34,755 nucleotides of DNA from an uncultured Eubacteriales bacterium (lineage in GTDB: Bacteria; Bacillota; Clostridia; Oscillospirales; Acutalibacteraceae): positions 1 to 34,755 of the forward strand of contig CAKSQS010000023.1 of the NCBI GenBank assembly GCA_934486705.1, written 5' to 3'. Made by a program: the position numbers and the translations under genes. Below the pieces are notes generated by a model. It saw only the letters and a program-made list of their open reading frames with translations. It was not told the DNA's origin and ran no database searches. Position 1 is the stretch's first letter; every line of letters starts with the position of its first letter. Shown piece by piece: positions 15,979 through 23,756 of the stretch.

Positions 15979-17630
15979 GCTTTGCCTACCCGAAATCGGA
16001 AAAAAAGGCGCTTGATAACATAAACCTTTCGTTTAAGGCGGGCAGCTTTAACGTTATATGCGGCGAATCGGGCTGCGGGAAAACCACCCTGCTTAAAATG
16101 CTGAAACGCGAGCTTACGCCTGCGGGGGATAAAAGCGGCGAGGTATTTTACTGCGGCAAAAGCCTTGCCAAGCTTGAACCGCACAGCTCCGCCGCCGAAA
16201 TAGGCTTTGTAATGCAAAACCCCGAAAGCCAAATTGTGACCGATAAGGTATGGCACGAATTGGCTTTCGGGCTTGAAAGCTTAGGGATTGACAGCGAGGT
16301 TATACGCCGCAGGGTGGCGGAAATGTCCTCATATTTCGGAATTGAGGGCTGGTTCGGCAAAAAAAACAATGAATTATCGGGCGGGCAAAAGCAGCTTTTA
16401 AACCTTGCCTCAGTTATGGTAATGCAGCCGAATATTCTGATATTGGATGAACCCACAAGCAGGCTTGACCCCATAGCCGCGTCCGACTTTATAGCCACAC
16501 TTTGCAAAATGAACCGCGAGTTATCGCTCACGGTCATAATTGCCGAGCATAGGTTGGAGGAGCTGCTGCCCGTAGCGGACAGCGTAACGGTTATGGAAAA
16601 CGGGCGGGTTATAGCCGCCTGCCCCCCGCGCGAGGTATCGGGCAGGCTTAAAGCTATATCCGAAAGTCAGCGTATGCTCTCGGCGCTGCCGTCAGCCACG
16701 CGTATTTTTGAAAAGCTTAATTTACCCGGTATTTGCCCCCTCACCGTGCGCGAGGGCAGGGACTTTTTGGAGAAAAGCTTCGGCGGCGCGCCGATTGCGG
16801 AATACAAAGAAAAGCCTTATACTCACAGTGAAAGCGCTGCAATAGAGCTTAAAAACGTATGGTTTCGCTATGAGAGAAATCTGCCCGATATTTTTAAAAA
16901 CACCTCGTTAAAGGTTTATAAAGGCGAAAGCTACTTTATTTTGGGCGGCAACGGCGTGGGTAAAACCACCGCGCTCGGCGTGATTGCGGGGCTTAACCGC
17001 GCATACCGCGGCAAAACGGTTATCTTGGGCAAAAAAATCAAGGAATACAAGGGCGCAGCGCTTTACAGGCACTGCCTGTCGCTGCTGCCGCAAGAGCCGC
17101 AAAACGTATTTTTAAAGGACACTGTGCGCGAGGATTTTGAGGATATGCTAAAAACTTGCTGTGTACCGAAAGCGGAGCACGCTGCTAAAATTGAAGAAAT
17201 AACCGAGCTTTTGGATATTGCCCCCCTGCTTTCGCGCCACCCGTTTGATTTGAGTGGCGGCGAGCAGCAAAAATGCGCTATAGCCAAAATTATGCTGTCA
17301 GAGCCGCGAATACTTTTACTTGACGAGCCTACAAAGGGCTTTGACGCGCATTCAAAGCAAAACCTTTCCGAAATTCTTAAAAAGCTTAAGGCACGCGGCA
17401 TAACCGTTGTTACGGTAACGCACGATATTGAGTTTGCCGCCGAAAACGCCGACCGCTGCGGCTTGTTTTTTGACGGAGAAATAATTTCTTCCGCCACGCC
17501 TAATGAATTTTTCGGCGGAAACAGCTTTTACACCACCGCCGCCGGCAGAATATCGCGCTTTGTTTTCAAAAACGCCGTAACTGTGGAGCAGGTGGTTGAA
17601 ATGTGCAAACGGAGCGGAAAAAATGACTAA
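15951..17630 (+). CDS. ECF transporter fused double ATPase (EcfA-EcfA')
   Basis: A 559-residue protein with two ABC ATPase domains in one chain. Domain 1 (about 1-230) has Walker A GESGCGKTT, signature LSGGQKQLLNLA, Walker B ILILDEPTSRLDP and H-loop IIAEHR. Domain 2 (about 290-520) has GGNGVGKTT, LSGGEQQKCAIA, ILLLDEPTKGFD and VTVTHD. Both sites look complete. In ECF systems the A and A' subunits are often separate; here they are fused. The AAGGAGG site fixes the start, which overlaps the end of EcfT by 28 bp. A dedicated ATPase and T protein beside an S component marks a group I ECF importer. Confidence 0.93.
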   Translation: MEILHIENLSFAYPKSEKKALDNINLSFKAGSFNVICGESGCGKTTLLKMLKRELTPAGDKSGEVFYCGKSLAKLEPHSSAAEIGFVMQNPESQIVTDKVWHELAFGLESLGIDSEVIRRRVAEMSSYFGIEGWFGKKNNELSGGQKQLLNLASVMVMQPNILILDEPTSRLDPIAASDFIATLCKMNRELSLTVIIAEHRLEELLPVADSVTVMENGRVIAACPPREVSGRLKAISESQRMLSALPSATRIFEKLNLPGICPLTVREGRDFLEKSFGGAPIAEYKEKPYTHSESAAIELKNVWFRYERNLPDIFKNTSLKVYKGESYFILGGNGVGKTTALGVIAGLNRAYRGKTVILGKKIKEYKGAALYRHCLSLLPQEPQNVFLKDTVREDFEDMLKTCCVPKAEHAAKIEEITELLDIAPLLSRHPFDLSGGEQQKCAIAKIMLSEPRILLLDEPTKGFDAHSKQNLSEILKKLKARGITVVTVTHDIEFAAENADRCGLFFDGEIISSATPNEFFGGNSFYTTAAGRISRFVFKNAVTVEQVVEMCKRSGKND

Positions 17631-18300
17631 AAAGCTTTTAATCAATCTTATTTTGCTCGTTTTAACCCCCCTCACCGTGCTTGCGGGAGCTGTAATATTC
17701 AAGGATAAGCAATACGCCTGGATAACCCTTTGCATAGCGGTGCTTGCCTGTGTTCCTTTCTTTCTTTCCTTTGAAAACGGCAAAACGCGCGTAAAGGAAA
17801 TGATGATAATTGCGGTAATGGTAAGCCTTGCCGTGGTGGGCAGAATAATTTTCACTCCCCTGCCGGGCTTTAAGCCCGTTACGGCAATAGTGGTAATAAC
17901 CGCCCTGTATTTCGGGGGCGAGGCGGGCTTTTTAACCGGCGCGCTTTCCGCCGTTATATCCGATTTTTATTTCGGTCAAGGCCCATGGACGCCCTTTCAA
18001 ATGTTCGTTTGGGGGCTTATAGGGTTTATAGCCGGCATAATTTCAGACCCGCTTAAACGCAGCCGCATATTGCTTGCGGTTTACGGCGTAGTTTCGGGCG
18101 CGCTGTTTTCCTTGCTTATGGACGTATGGACAGTGCTTTGGTGGGATGGCACTTTCACGCTTAAACGCTACCTTGCGGCAACGGTATCTGCGGCGCGGTT
18201 TACCCTTGTTTACGCCGTTTCAAACGTGATTTTCCTATTGCTGCTGCAAAAGCCCATAGGCAAAAAGCTTGAAAGAATCAAAGATAAATACGGATTGTAA
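17623..18300 (+). CDS. ECF transporter S component, probable cobalamin/corrinoid specificity
   Basis: A 225-residue integral membrane protein with about six TM segments, the size and layout of an ECF substrate-capture subunit. The phrase TALYFGGEAGFLTGALSAVISDFYFGQGPWTPFQMFVWGL has the loop 'G-Q-G-P-W-T-P-F-Q' also seen in CbrT-like S components (quoted in part: G-P-W-T-P-F-Q-M). The substrate is inferred from the B12 riboswitch and the transcobalamin-like proteins, not from binding residues. I chose ATG 17623 with a GGAGCGG site; a TTG at 17596 is less likely. The first codons overlap the end of the ATPase gene. No clear terminator follows it before the tRNA. Confidence 0.85.
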   Translation: MTKKLLINLILLVLTPLTVLAGAVIFKDKQYAWITLCIAVLACVPFFLSFENGKTRVKEMMIIAVMVSLAVVGRIIFTPLPGFKPVTAIVVITALYFGGEAGFLTGALSAVISDFYFGQGPWTPFQMFVWGLIGFIAGIISDPLKRSRILLAVYGVVSGALFSLLMDVWTVLWWDGTFTLKRYLAATVSAARFTLVYAVSNVIFLLLLQKPIGKKLERIKDKYGL

Positions 18301-18319
18301 AAAATTTAAAAATTGGGGA

Positions 18320-18347
18320 TTGAAATTTTTTGAAAATATGGTAAAAT
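18320..18347 (+). promoter_or_regulatory. Promoter of tRNA-Val
   Basis: TTGAAA (18320-18325) and TAAAAT (18342-18347) are 16 nt apart and end 11 nt before the mature tRNA 5' end. Confidence 0.65.
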
Positions 18348-18358
18348 AGTATTCAGTC

Positions 18359-18435
18359 GGGGGTTTAGCTCAGCTGGTCAGAGTGCCTGCTTCACACGCA
18401 GGAGGTCGGCGGTTCGAGCCCGCCAGTCCCCACCA
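18359..18435 (+). tRNA. tRNA-Val (anticodon CAC)
   Basis: A full cloverleaf can be drawn: acceptor GGGGGTT / AGTCCCC, D-arm beginning GCTCAGCTGGTCAGAG, anticodon stem CCTGC/GCAGG with loop TTCACAC (anticodon CAC, reading GUG), and T-arm GGCGG-TTCGAGC-CCGCC. The terminal CCA is encoded (18433-18435). Confidence 0.95.
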
Positions 18436-18552
18436 GGCCGTATGCGGTATGTGCGCAAACCCGTAGCCGTATACGTGCAAAGATAGCGTAACCCTTATTT
18501 GCGCGAGGGCGATTTTAAAGCAAGTAAAACCTTGCCGCTATACCAAAAATTC

Positions 18553-18576
18553 AAGCCCCGCTTTTGCGGGGCTTTT
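18553..18576 (+). terminator. Rho-independent terminator after tRNA-Val
   Basis: AAGCCCCGC-TTTT-GCGGGGCTTTT forms a 9-bp GC-rich stem followed by Ts. It closes the tRNA transcript after a trailer of about 117 nt (18436-18552) in which I see no gene. Confidence 0.85.
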
Positions 18577-18596
18577 AATGTATCGGAAAAGCCCGC

Positions 18597-18650
18597 CTTG
18601 GCTCCCCTTGTCAGGGGAGCTGTCACCGCAGGTGACTGAAGGGTAGTCAA
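18597..18650. repeat. Short nested-palindrome repeat (clostridial MITE-like fragment)
   Basis: Two adjacent hairpins, GCTCCCC-TTGTCA-GGGGAGC (18601-18620) and GTCACC-GCA-GGTGAC (18622-18636), are followed by TGAAGGGTAGTC. The second element at 23757-23936 ends in a similar way (AGAGGGGAGTTGTCAGC ... GCTGACTGAGGGGTA). The pattern is that of interspersed non-coding palindromic elements common in gut Clostridia. It sits just beyond the 3' end of the large hydrolase gene. Confidence 0.55.
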
Positions 18651-18684
18651 AAGGGCTTTATTTAAGTATTTTCTCTCCCTTTTA

Positions 18685-21600
18685 TCACGCAAGGCTTTTC
18701 AATACTCCGAGCAGGAATTTTTTAAGCAAAGCAATATCAACGGTATTTGTAAGCTTATCGTTATTTAAATCGCAGGGCTCGGCATATTCCGCGCGCGCGG
18801 CAATCTTTTTAATATGTATCATATCCAAAATATCAATACGCCCGTCGCAGTTCGCGTCACCCGTTTCGGTAATTATTTCAACCTCACCGCTCTTTATTGT
18901 ATAATTCAGCGGGTCGCCGTCATTATCGTAAAACGCGGTTTTGCTGTTAACGCTTATTTCAGCCGGGCCGTACGCACCGTTTAAAACCGTAAAGCTAAGC
19001 GAGGCAAGCAGGTAGGTTGCGTCTATTCCGCTATCGGTTACAACTGAAATTTTAGCAAGCCCCGTGCCGTATGCCGAGTTGTAATCTATCATCATTCCGT
19101 CGGGCATATTCCCGTTCGGCACAATGCCGTCCAGCCTGAGCTTTTTCGCGTCGTACTCTATTAAAATGCTGCCGTCGTAAACCGTTTCCGAGGGAACAAG
19201 AGAAACATTTACTGCAACCTCCGCGCCTATTCTGCCCGACGCCGCCGAAAATTTCACATATGTTCTCTCAAAGCCTTCAAGATTAAACTGTACCGTATGA
19301 TTTTTATATGTGCAGCTGACGGGGTTCGCGCCGACCCGCGTAATATTCCCGCTAAGCTCAAAGCCGTAATCTATAACCGCCGTGCTGCCGTCGGTGTAAA
19401 TTACCTTAACGGTCATATCCTGCGAATCTATAGGCTCGCCGATATACTGCTTTGCAGTGGGGTAAGTGTTCACGGCTATGCGCTCAATTTCCTTTTCGGC
19501 AACCCTTATGCCGTAATAGGTATATACGTCTCCTATGCCTATAAATACATTATAGCTGCCCTCTTCGTCGGTTTCGGGCGCTGAAAGAGCAAATCCCGAG
19601 GATACGCTGCCGGTTTTTCCGTTGCTGTATTTTGCCGAAAGCACCGCGCCGCCCGTGCTGAACTGCTCGCCCAAATTAAACTCGGTTTTCGCGCTGCCTG
19701 CAAGGCTTACACTGTAAGCGTCGTCCGCAAAGGTCAAAGCGCTTTTCTCAACAAACCCGGTATATGCAGAGGTGCGAATATAATAATACCCGCCGTATTC
19801 AAACAAAACCGTGACCGCCTTGCCCGAAGAGAGGGTATCTATCAGCGTTAAGTCCCCATTGTAGGTGCTGTTGATTTTAGCGGTTGACGGGCGGTGATAT
19901 ACCGGCGCAGACTTATTTGTTACCGCCGATATATTTGAATAAACCGCCGCAGCGTCTGGCACTCCGCTGACGCTTGAAAACGCCGACGTGCTTACATAGG
20001 AAAATACATTCCAGCTTGCATACGGATATTCAATAAGGTAAAAATCACCGTCCCGACAGATTATCTTACATTCGTCGTCCTTATATACCTCGTCAACCGA
20101 AAGCCCCATAGTGGTTTTTGAAGAGGTGCTCGGCAAAAGATATGTAAGCTTTTTAGCCGTAGCCTTTGCCGAAACATACCCGGGTTTGCTCACCGCATTT
20201 ACCGAAAACTGTACCGAACGCATTTTATAGCTTACGTTTACGGTGGTTTTACCGAGCGCGGTAATCTTTGTCCTGTCGCACTTAAAGCCGCTTGTCACGG
20301 TTTCAACCGTGCCGTCGGTCTTCTCCGCCCAAAGCGATATTTGCGAGGTATCAATCGAATCCCCCACAGTATATATCTGCTTGGCGGGCTTGGTTTTAAG
20401 ATAAATATTTACGATAGTATCGTCATGCCACACAGGGTAAAGCGTTAAATTGCCGTTAAGGGTAACGCTGTCTCCGGGGGAGTAGCTTGCCTCCTCGGCA
20501 TTTTCAGCCGTTGCCCACCCCAAAAAGCTGTGGCCCGTCTTTTCGGGAATGGTCTCGGGTATTGTAACGCTGTCGCCCGTGTTTGCCGAAATTGTATCGA
20601 AACCGTCGACGGCGAATGTAAGCCTGCACACGCTCTGACTCCAAACGGCGGTAAACACAAAGCTTTCCGTAGCTATACTGCCGTTTGTCCATGAGGGGTC
20701 TATGGTATACGCCACTCCCGGCGTATAGGTCTTTTTGGTGAAGCTGCCCTCTTTGATTTTAGCCTCGGTCAGCCACCCCTGCCCCGCAACGTACCATGTG
20801 TTATCCGAATTTCTCTTGACATTCCACCCCGCAAAGCTGTAGCCCGAGCGGGTAAACGGGTTGGATATAACCGTGACCCTCTCGCCGGGGTATATTGAAA
20901 GCGAAGAGGCAGAGCCGCTCTCTGCGCCGTTTCCGTTATATGAAAAGCTGTATCTTGCGGTCGGGTCTAAAACCTTTGTGCCGTCCTCGCTGCAGAAGAA
21001 CCATTTTTGCGTATCGGCTCCGCTATAGCTTGCAAGGGTTATTGCCCCGCCGTTTTTCGCCGCCTCTGCCACGCTTTTGCTTGCAAGAACCTTTCCCGGC
21101 ATTGAGGCAAGCTCTAAAACAATGCTGCCGTTGCTTTGCGGCACTAAGAAAAATTGCTGACAGTCATCCCACGAGGAGCAGGACCATATATCGCCGTAAT
21201 CGTCGCTTGTTCCCAAAACTCCGTCGCTGCCTATGTTAATATCCACAGCCCTTTTGTAGCTGTCGCCGCTTTTTGAGGTCACGGCGTAAAGGCGGTATTT
21301 ACCGCCGCCGTTGTGCTTTACATAGAACTTCTGGTCGGTAGTGCCGTCTCTGTCCCATGTGGTAAGCTTTGTGCCGTCGGCATTTACACCGCCGTAAACA
21401 TTGAGCATCTTGCCCGAGGACGCGTTTTTAAGGGTATATATATCGTTATATACCAATGTTTCGGTGGTTTTATGGATGGGATCAACGGTTGTGGTTGAGG
21501 ATGAGGAGGATGATCCTGTCAACACATTTCCCGTATAACGGCGGACATAAAGTAATACTTTTCTGAGTGCCGTGTAAGACATTGTCGCATTCCATCTTAT

Positions 21601-22119
21601 TTGACACGGTCCGCTCCAATTGCAATCTGTATAATATATCTTTGACGATGTCACTTTATAAACAAATATAGTGTGATCATAGTCGTCATTATTACCGTTA
21701 TTATTTACATCTATTCTTATTACATCGCCGGCATATATCTTTGAACCGCTGGCTTTAGACCAATTATTCGGATTACTTCCGAATATTTTGTGTCCCAATA
21801 AAAGTGCATACCCATGGCATTGCCAAGCCTTAGCAGTACCATTAAGAGCAAACGTTCCGCATGCTGACGACCATGTGAGTGAGCTGCTGCACTTCTTATT
21901 TCCTACCAATGATGTTCCCTTGTATGTTCCGCTTTGTACTACTCCGTTTTTATCGGACCAATACTTCCCGTTGGGGTACTCCGTTCTTAATTGCGCAATT
22001 TTTTTGGCAAATTCATCTTCGGATAAGTTGGCTGCGCTGACAGTAAACGCAGCCGAAATACTTAAAACCGTCAAAACCGTTGCTAAAATAACGGCGCAAA
22101 GCTTTTTAATTTTTCTCAT
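18685..22119 (-). CDS. Large secreted Cys-hydrolase with ricin, InlB-repeat, SH3, cohesin-like and dockerin modules
   Basis: A 1144-residue exported multidomain protein. After a signal peptide (about 1-30) comes an N-terminal Cys/His hydrolase-like domain (about 32-195): Cys in W-Q-C-H-G-Y-A, His in D-Y-D-H-T-I-F-V and Asp/Asn in Y-T-D-C-N-W, which recall CHAP/NlpC peptidases or amidases. There follow a ricin-type beta-trefoil (about 220-390), two InlB-type repeats (about 395-565, 'G-Y-S-F-A-G-W' and 'G-H-S-F-L-G-W'), an Ig-like domain, two SH3-like units (about 655-800), two more Ig-like units, a cohesin-like domain (about 955-1085) and a C-terminal dockerin. I chose ATG 22119, with a GGGAG site at 7 nt, over 22125. 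It overlaps or abuts the gene upstream, so they form one operon. It probably acts on cell walls or surface glycans. Confidence 0.82.
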   Translation of the reverse strand: MRKIKKLCAVILATVLTVLSISAAFTVSAANLSEDEFAKKIAQLRTEYPNGKYWSDKNGVVQSGTYKGTSLVGNKKCSSSLTWSSACGTFALNGTAKAWQCHGYALLLGHKIFGSNPNNWSKASGSKIYAGDVIRIDVNNNGNNDDYDHTIFVYKVTSSKIYYTDCNWSGPCQIRWNATMSYTALRKVLLYVRRYTGNVLTGSSSSSSTTTVDPIHKTTETLVYNDIYTLKNASSGKMLNVYGGVNADGTKLTTWDRDGTTDQKFYVKHNGGGKYRLYAVTSKSGDSYKRAVDINIGSDGVLGTSDDYGDIWSCSSWDDCQQFFLVPQSNGSIVLELASMPGKVLASKSVAEAAKNGGAITLASYSGADTQKWFFCSEDGTKVLDPTARYSFSYNGNGAESGSASSLSIYPGERVTVISNPFTRSGYSFAGWNVKRNSDNTWYVAGQGWLTEAKIKEGSFTKKTYTPGVAYTIDPSWTNGSIATESFVFTAVWSQSVCRLTFAVDGFDTISANTGDSVTIPETIPEKTGHSFLGWATAENAEEASYSPGDSVTLNGNLTLYPVWHDDTIVNIYLKTKPAKQIYTVGDSIDTSQISLWAEKTDGTVETVTSGFKCDRTKITALGKTTVNVSYKMRSVQFSVNAVSKPGYVSAKATAKKLTYLLPSTSSKTTMGLSVDEVYKDDECKIICRDGDFYLIEYPYASWNVFSYVSTSAFSSVSGVPDAAAVYSNISAVTNKSAPVYHRPSTAKINSTYNGDLTLIDTLSSGKAVTVLFEYGGYYYIRTSAYTGFVEKSALTFADDAYSVSLAGSAKTEFNLGEQFSTGGAVLSAKYSNGKTGSVSSGFALSAPETDEEGSYNVFIGIGDVYTYYGIRVAEKEIERIAVNTYPTAKQYIGEPIDSQDMTVKVIYTDGSTAVIDYGFELSGNITRVGANPVSCTYKNHTVQFNLEGFERTYVKFSAASGRIGAEVAVNVSLVPSETVYDGSILIEYDAKKLRLDGIVPNGNMPDGMMIDYNSAYGTGLAKISVVTDSGIDATYLLASLSFTVLNGAYGPAEISVNSKTAFYDNDGDPLNYTIKSGEVEIITETGDANCDGRIDILDMIHIKKIAARAEYAEPCDLNNDKLTNTVDIALLKKFLLGVLKSLA

Positions 22120-22121
22120 AA

Positions 22122-23282
22122 TCATTCTCCCTTTTTTAATTTTCTGTATAATATTCCCGCGTCTGCGGCGTCGGTTTTTCCGTCGCCGTTAAGGTCGGTC
22201 AAAGCGCTGTCGGCAGTAATTCCCTTGCCTGTCACGTCAAACCTTAAAATCGCCTTAACATCGTTCAGATCAACCGTTCCGTTGCCGTCGGCGTCCCCCG
22301 AAAGCGCTTCGCTCACCTCGGATACAACCCCGTAGCCCAAAATATTCTCCCTGCGCACGGCGGTAGTTACCTGATACCAGCCCGTTTCGGATAAATTACC
22401 GTTTTCGTCCGCGCAGACATTGCCCTCTACCGTGTGAATCCCGTTTTCATCGGCTGAAAGAACTATTCCCACGTGGCTTGCGTTTCCGTCGCCCTTCCAA
22501 TCAAAGAAGATAATGTCTCCCCTGCGGGGCGTAAAATCGGGCTCGCGCCATCTTCCCGCACCTTTCAGCCTGTCTTCAAATACTCCGCAATTTCCGAGCG
22601 CGGATTGCTGCGGAATTATATCCGTCGGCACGCCCGCAGCCTTAGCGCAGCGCAAAACGAAGAAAGCGCACCACGCGCCCGAGGAATTACCGTAGGCGGC
22701 TCCGTATTTTGTGTACCATGCGCCGTTGCCGTCGGCTAAAGGCTTGCCGTCCTTTGTGGAAAGCTCGCGGTAGCCCTTTTGCGAAAGCGCGGCAAGGGCA
22801 ATATCCTGTGCGGGATCGCCCGTTTTTTCAAAATCAAACGGCTGCATTTCCGGCGCGGTTCGGAATTTTATTTCGTCCGTTTCATAGCGTATTCCGTCCA
22901 CCGTGCAGTAAACGGCGCAAAAATACTCGGTATTCGGCGAAAGCCTGAATTTTACTTCCTCGTATCTTCCTATACGGTAATTAACGGGCAGACTTGTAAC
23001 GGAAGCATAATTGCCGTATTTTGAAAAAGACTCGCTGTATGTAGGGCTTTGCGGACGGCTGCCGTCGCCGCGCCACAAAAAAATCCCCGCGTCGGTAACC
23101 GCCGCGCCCGCAGGCTTTTTCAGCGTTGTCCAAATTCGCGCGTATTCGTCAAGCAGTGCAAAGCTTTCGCTTTCGGCAACAAGCAAAACCTCTTCGTTTT
23201 CCGCGCTCACGCCCCCAACAGACGAAAGCAAAAGAATAAACGCCGCAAAAAACCAAAATACGCGCCGTATTTTTTTCATCAT
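22122..23282 (-). CDS. Secreted CHAP-domain hydrolase with FnIII-like and dockerin modules
   Basis: A 386-residue exported protein. The signal peptide is about 1-27. A beta-sandwich of fibronectin type III kind (about 30-135, ending 'L-S-P-N-T-E-Y-F-C-A-V-Y') precedes a CHAP amidase/endopeptidase domain (about 165-325). The catalytic Cys lies in G-A-W-C-A-F-F-V, the His in N-A-S-H-V-G-I-V and a Glu in V-E-G-N, with the D-I-I-F-F-D-W strand. A dockerin (about 329-386) has two Ca loops, D-A-D-G-N-G-T and D-L-N-G-D-G-K. CHAP enzymes cut peptidoglycan cross-links or stems. The GGGGG site fits ATG 23282. It is first in an operon with the 1144-residue protein; its promoter carries a LytTR-type site. 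Confidence 0.88.
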   Translation of the reverse strand: MMKKIRRVFWFFAAFILLLSSVGGVSAENEEVLLVAESESFALLDEYARIWTTLKKPAGAAVTDAGIFLWRGDGSRPQSPTYSESFSKYGNYASVTSLPVNYRIGRYEEVKFRLSPNTEYFCAVYCTVDGIRYETDEIKFRTAPEMQPFDFEKTGDPAQDIALAALSQKGYRELSTKDGKPLADGNGAWYTKYGAAYGNSSGAWCAFFVLRCAKAAGVPTDIIPQQSALGNCGVFEDRLKGAGRWREPDFTPRRGDIIFFDWKGDGNASHVGIVLSADENGIHTVEGNVCADENGNLSETGWYQVTTAVRRENILGYGVVSEVSEALSGDADGNGTVDLNDVKAILRFDVTGKGITADSALTDLNGDGKTDAADAGILYRKLKKGE

Positions 23283-23312
23283 ATCAACCCCCTGTTTATA
23301 CTCGTATCCTTT

Positions 23313-23341
23313 TTAATACCACATTTTTCCTGCAATTTAAA
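23313..23341 (-). promoter_or_regulatory. Promoter of the secreted-hydrolase operon
   Basis: On the minus strand TTTAAA (23336-23341) and TATTAA (23313-23318) are 17 nt apart. The -35 is poor, which fits dependence on an activator bound at the direct repeats just upstream. Confidence 0.5.
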
Positions 23342-23346
23342 GTCGG

Positions 23347-23376
23347 TTGTAAAAAACAACCGAAATAATGTAAAAA
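23347..23376. promoter_or_regulatory. Candidate LytTR-regulator site 1 (direct repeats, 21-bp period)
   Basis: TTGTAAAAA (23347-23355) and ATGTAAAAA (23368-23376) are direct repeats 21 bp apart, the geometry used by LytTR proteins. The site ends 5 bp from the -35 box of the secreted-hydrolase operon. It also overlaps a small perfect hairpin, CGGTTGT-AAAAA-ACAACCG (23344-23362). A near copy lies at 23982-24011. Confidence 0.6.
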
Positions 23377-23410
23377 TCTGTTTTTTATACTCTGTTTTTT
23401 CTTGTGCAGG

Positions 23411-23434
23411 TATCAGAACGTATACTTTTTGATA
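23411..23434. promoter_or_regulatory. 24-bp near-palindrome, copy 1
   Basis: This dyad reads TATCAGAA-N8-TTTTGATA around a GTATAC centre. It matches the copy at 23558-23581 at 21 of 24 positions in the same orientation, 147 bp away. The regularity suggests operator sites for a dimeric regulator. Confidence 0.5.
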
Positions 23435-23509
23435 ATTGTGGGGAGACATTTTTTAAGGCGATTTCGGCAGTTAAAAATAACAAAATTTGAAAATATTTCC
23501 ATTGAGGTA

Positions 23510-23538
23510 TTGATTTTCAGAACATAATATGATATATT
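23510..23538 (+). promoter_or_regulatory. Possible promoter of a short non-coding transcript
   Basis: TTGATT (23510-23515) and TATATT (23533-23538) are 17 nt apart. No ORF follows before the terminator at 23603-23647. Confidence 0.35.
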
Positions 23539-23557
23539 TTTAAACGAAGAACAGCAC

Positions 23558-23581
23558 TATCAAAAAGTATACCTTTTGATA
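23558..23581. promoter_or_regulatory. 24-bp near-palindrome, copy 2
   Basis: TATCAAAA-N8-TTTTGATA with a GTATAC core lies exactly 147 bp (14 turns at 10.5 bp) after copy 1 and just downstream of the possible promoter at 23510-23538. Confidence 0.5.
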
Positions 23582-23602
23582 GTTGAATTATAACCGAAAC
23601 AC

Positions 23603-23647
23603 AAAAAGCAACCTGTCGCAGCTATAAAAACGGCAGGTTGCTTTTTT
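23603..23647 (+). terminator. Bidirectional rho-independent terminator
   Basis: AAAAAGCAACCTG pairs with CAGGTTGCTTTTTT over an 18-nt apical loop region, with A-tract and T-tract on opposite sides so it can work on either strand. Confidence 0.75.
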
Positions 23648-23756
23648 GTTGCTGAAATATTTTAGTTTGTCGATAAATCTTCTCTTTAACGAGGGTTGCT
23701 CCCGCGGTGTGGATAGCTGTCACGTTAGTGAATGAGAGGTATTTTAATCCCGTAAC

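Larger units (their letters stand above)
23545..23647 (+). ncRNA. Candidate small RNA
   Basis: A promoter-like sequence directly upstream, a 10-bp perfect hairpin ACTATCAAAA-N8-TTTTGATAGT (23556-23583) and a strong terminator hairpin at the end would give a transcript of about 100 nt with no coding potential. The 5' hairpin coincides with the second 24-bp dyad, so it may be a DNA operator rather than an RNA structure. Confidence 0.25.

Noticed and set aside
100..23282. A cellulosome gene cluster
   Set aside because: Dockerins and one cohesin-like domain are present, but none of these proteins has a recognised polysaccharide-degrading domain and there is no scaffoldin with multiple cohesins.
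23411..23581. att sites or ends of an inserted element formed by the repeated dyads
   Set aside because: They are in direct orientation around only 123 bp of non-coding DNA, with no integrase or transposase in the window.
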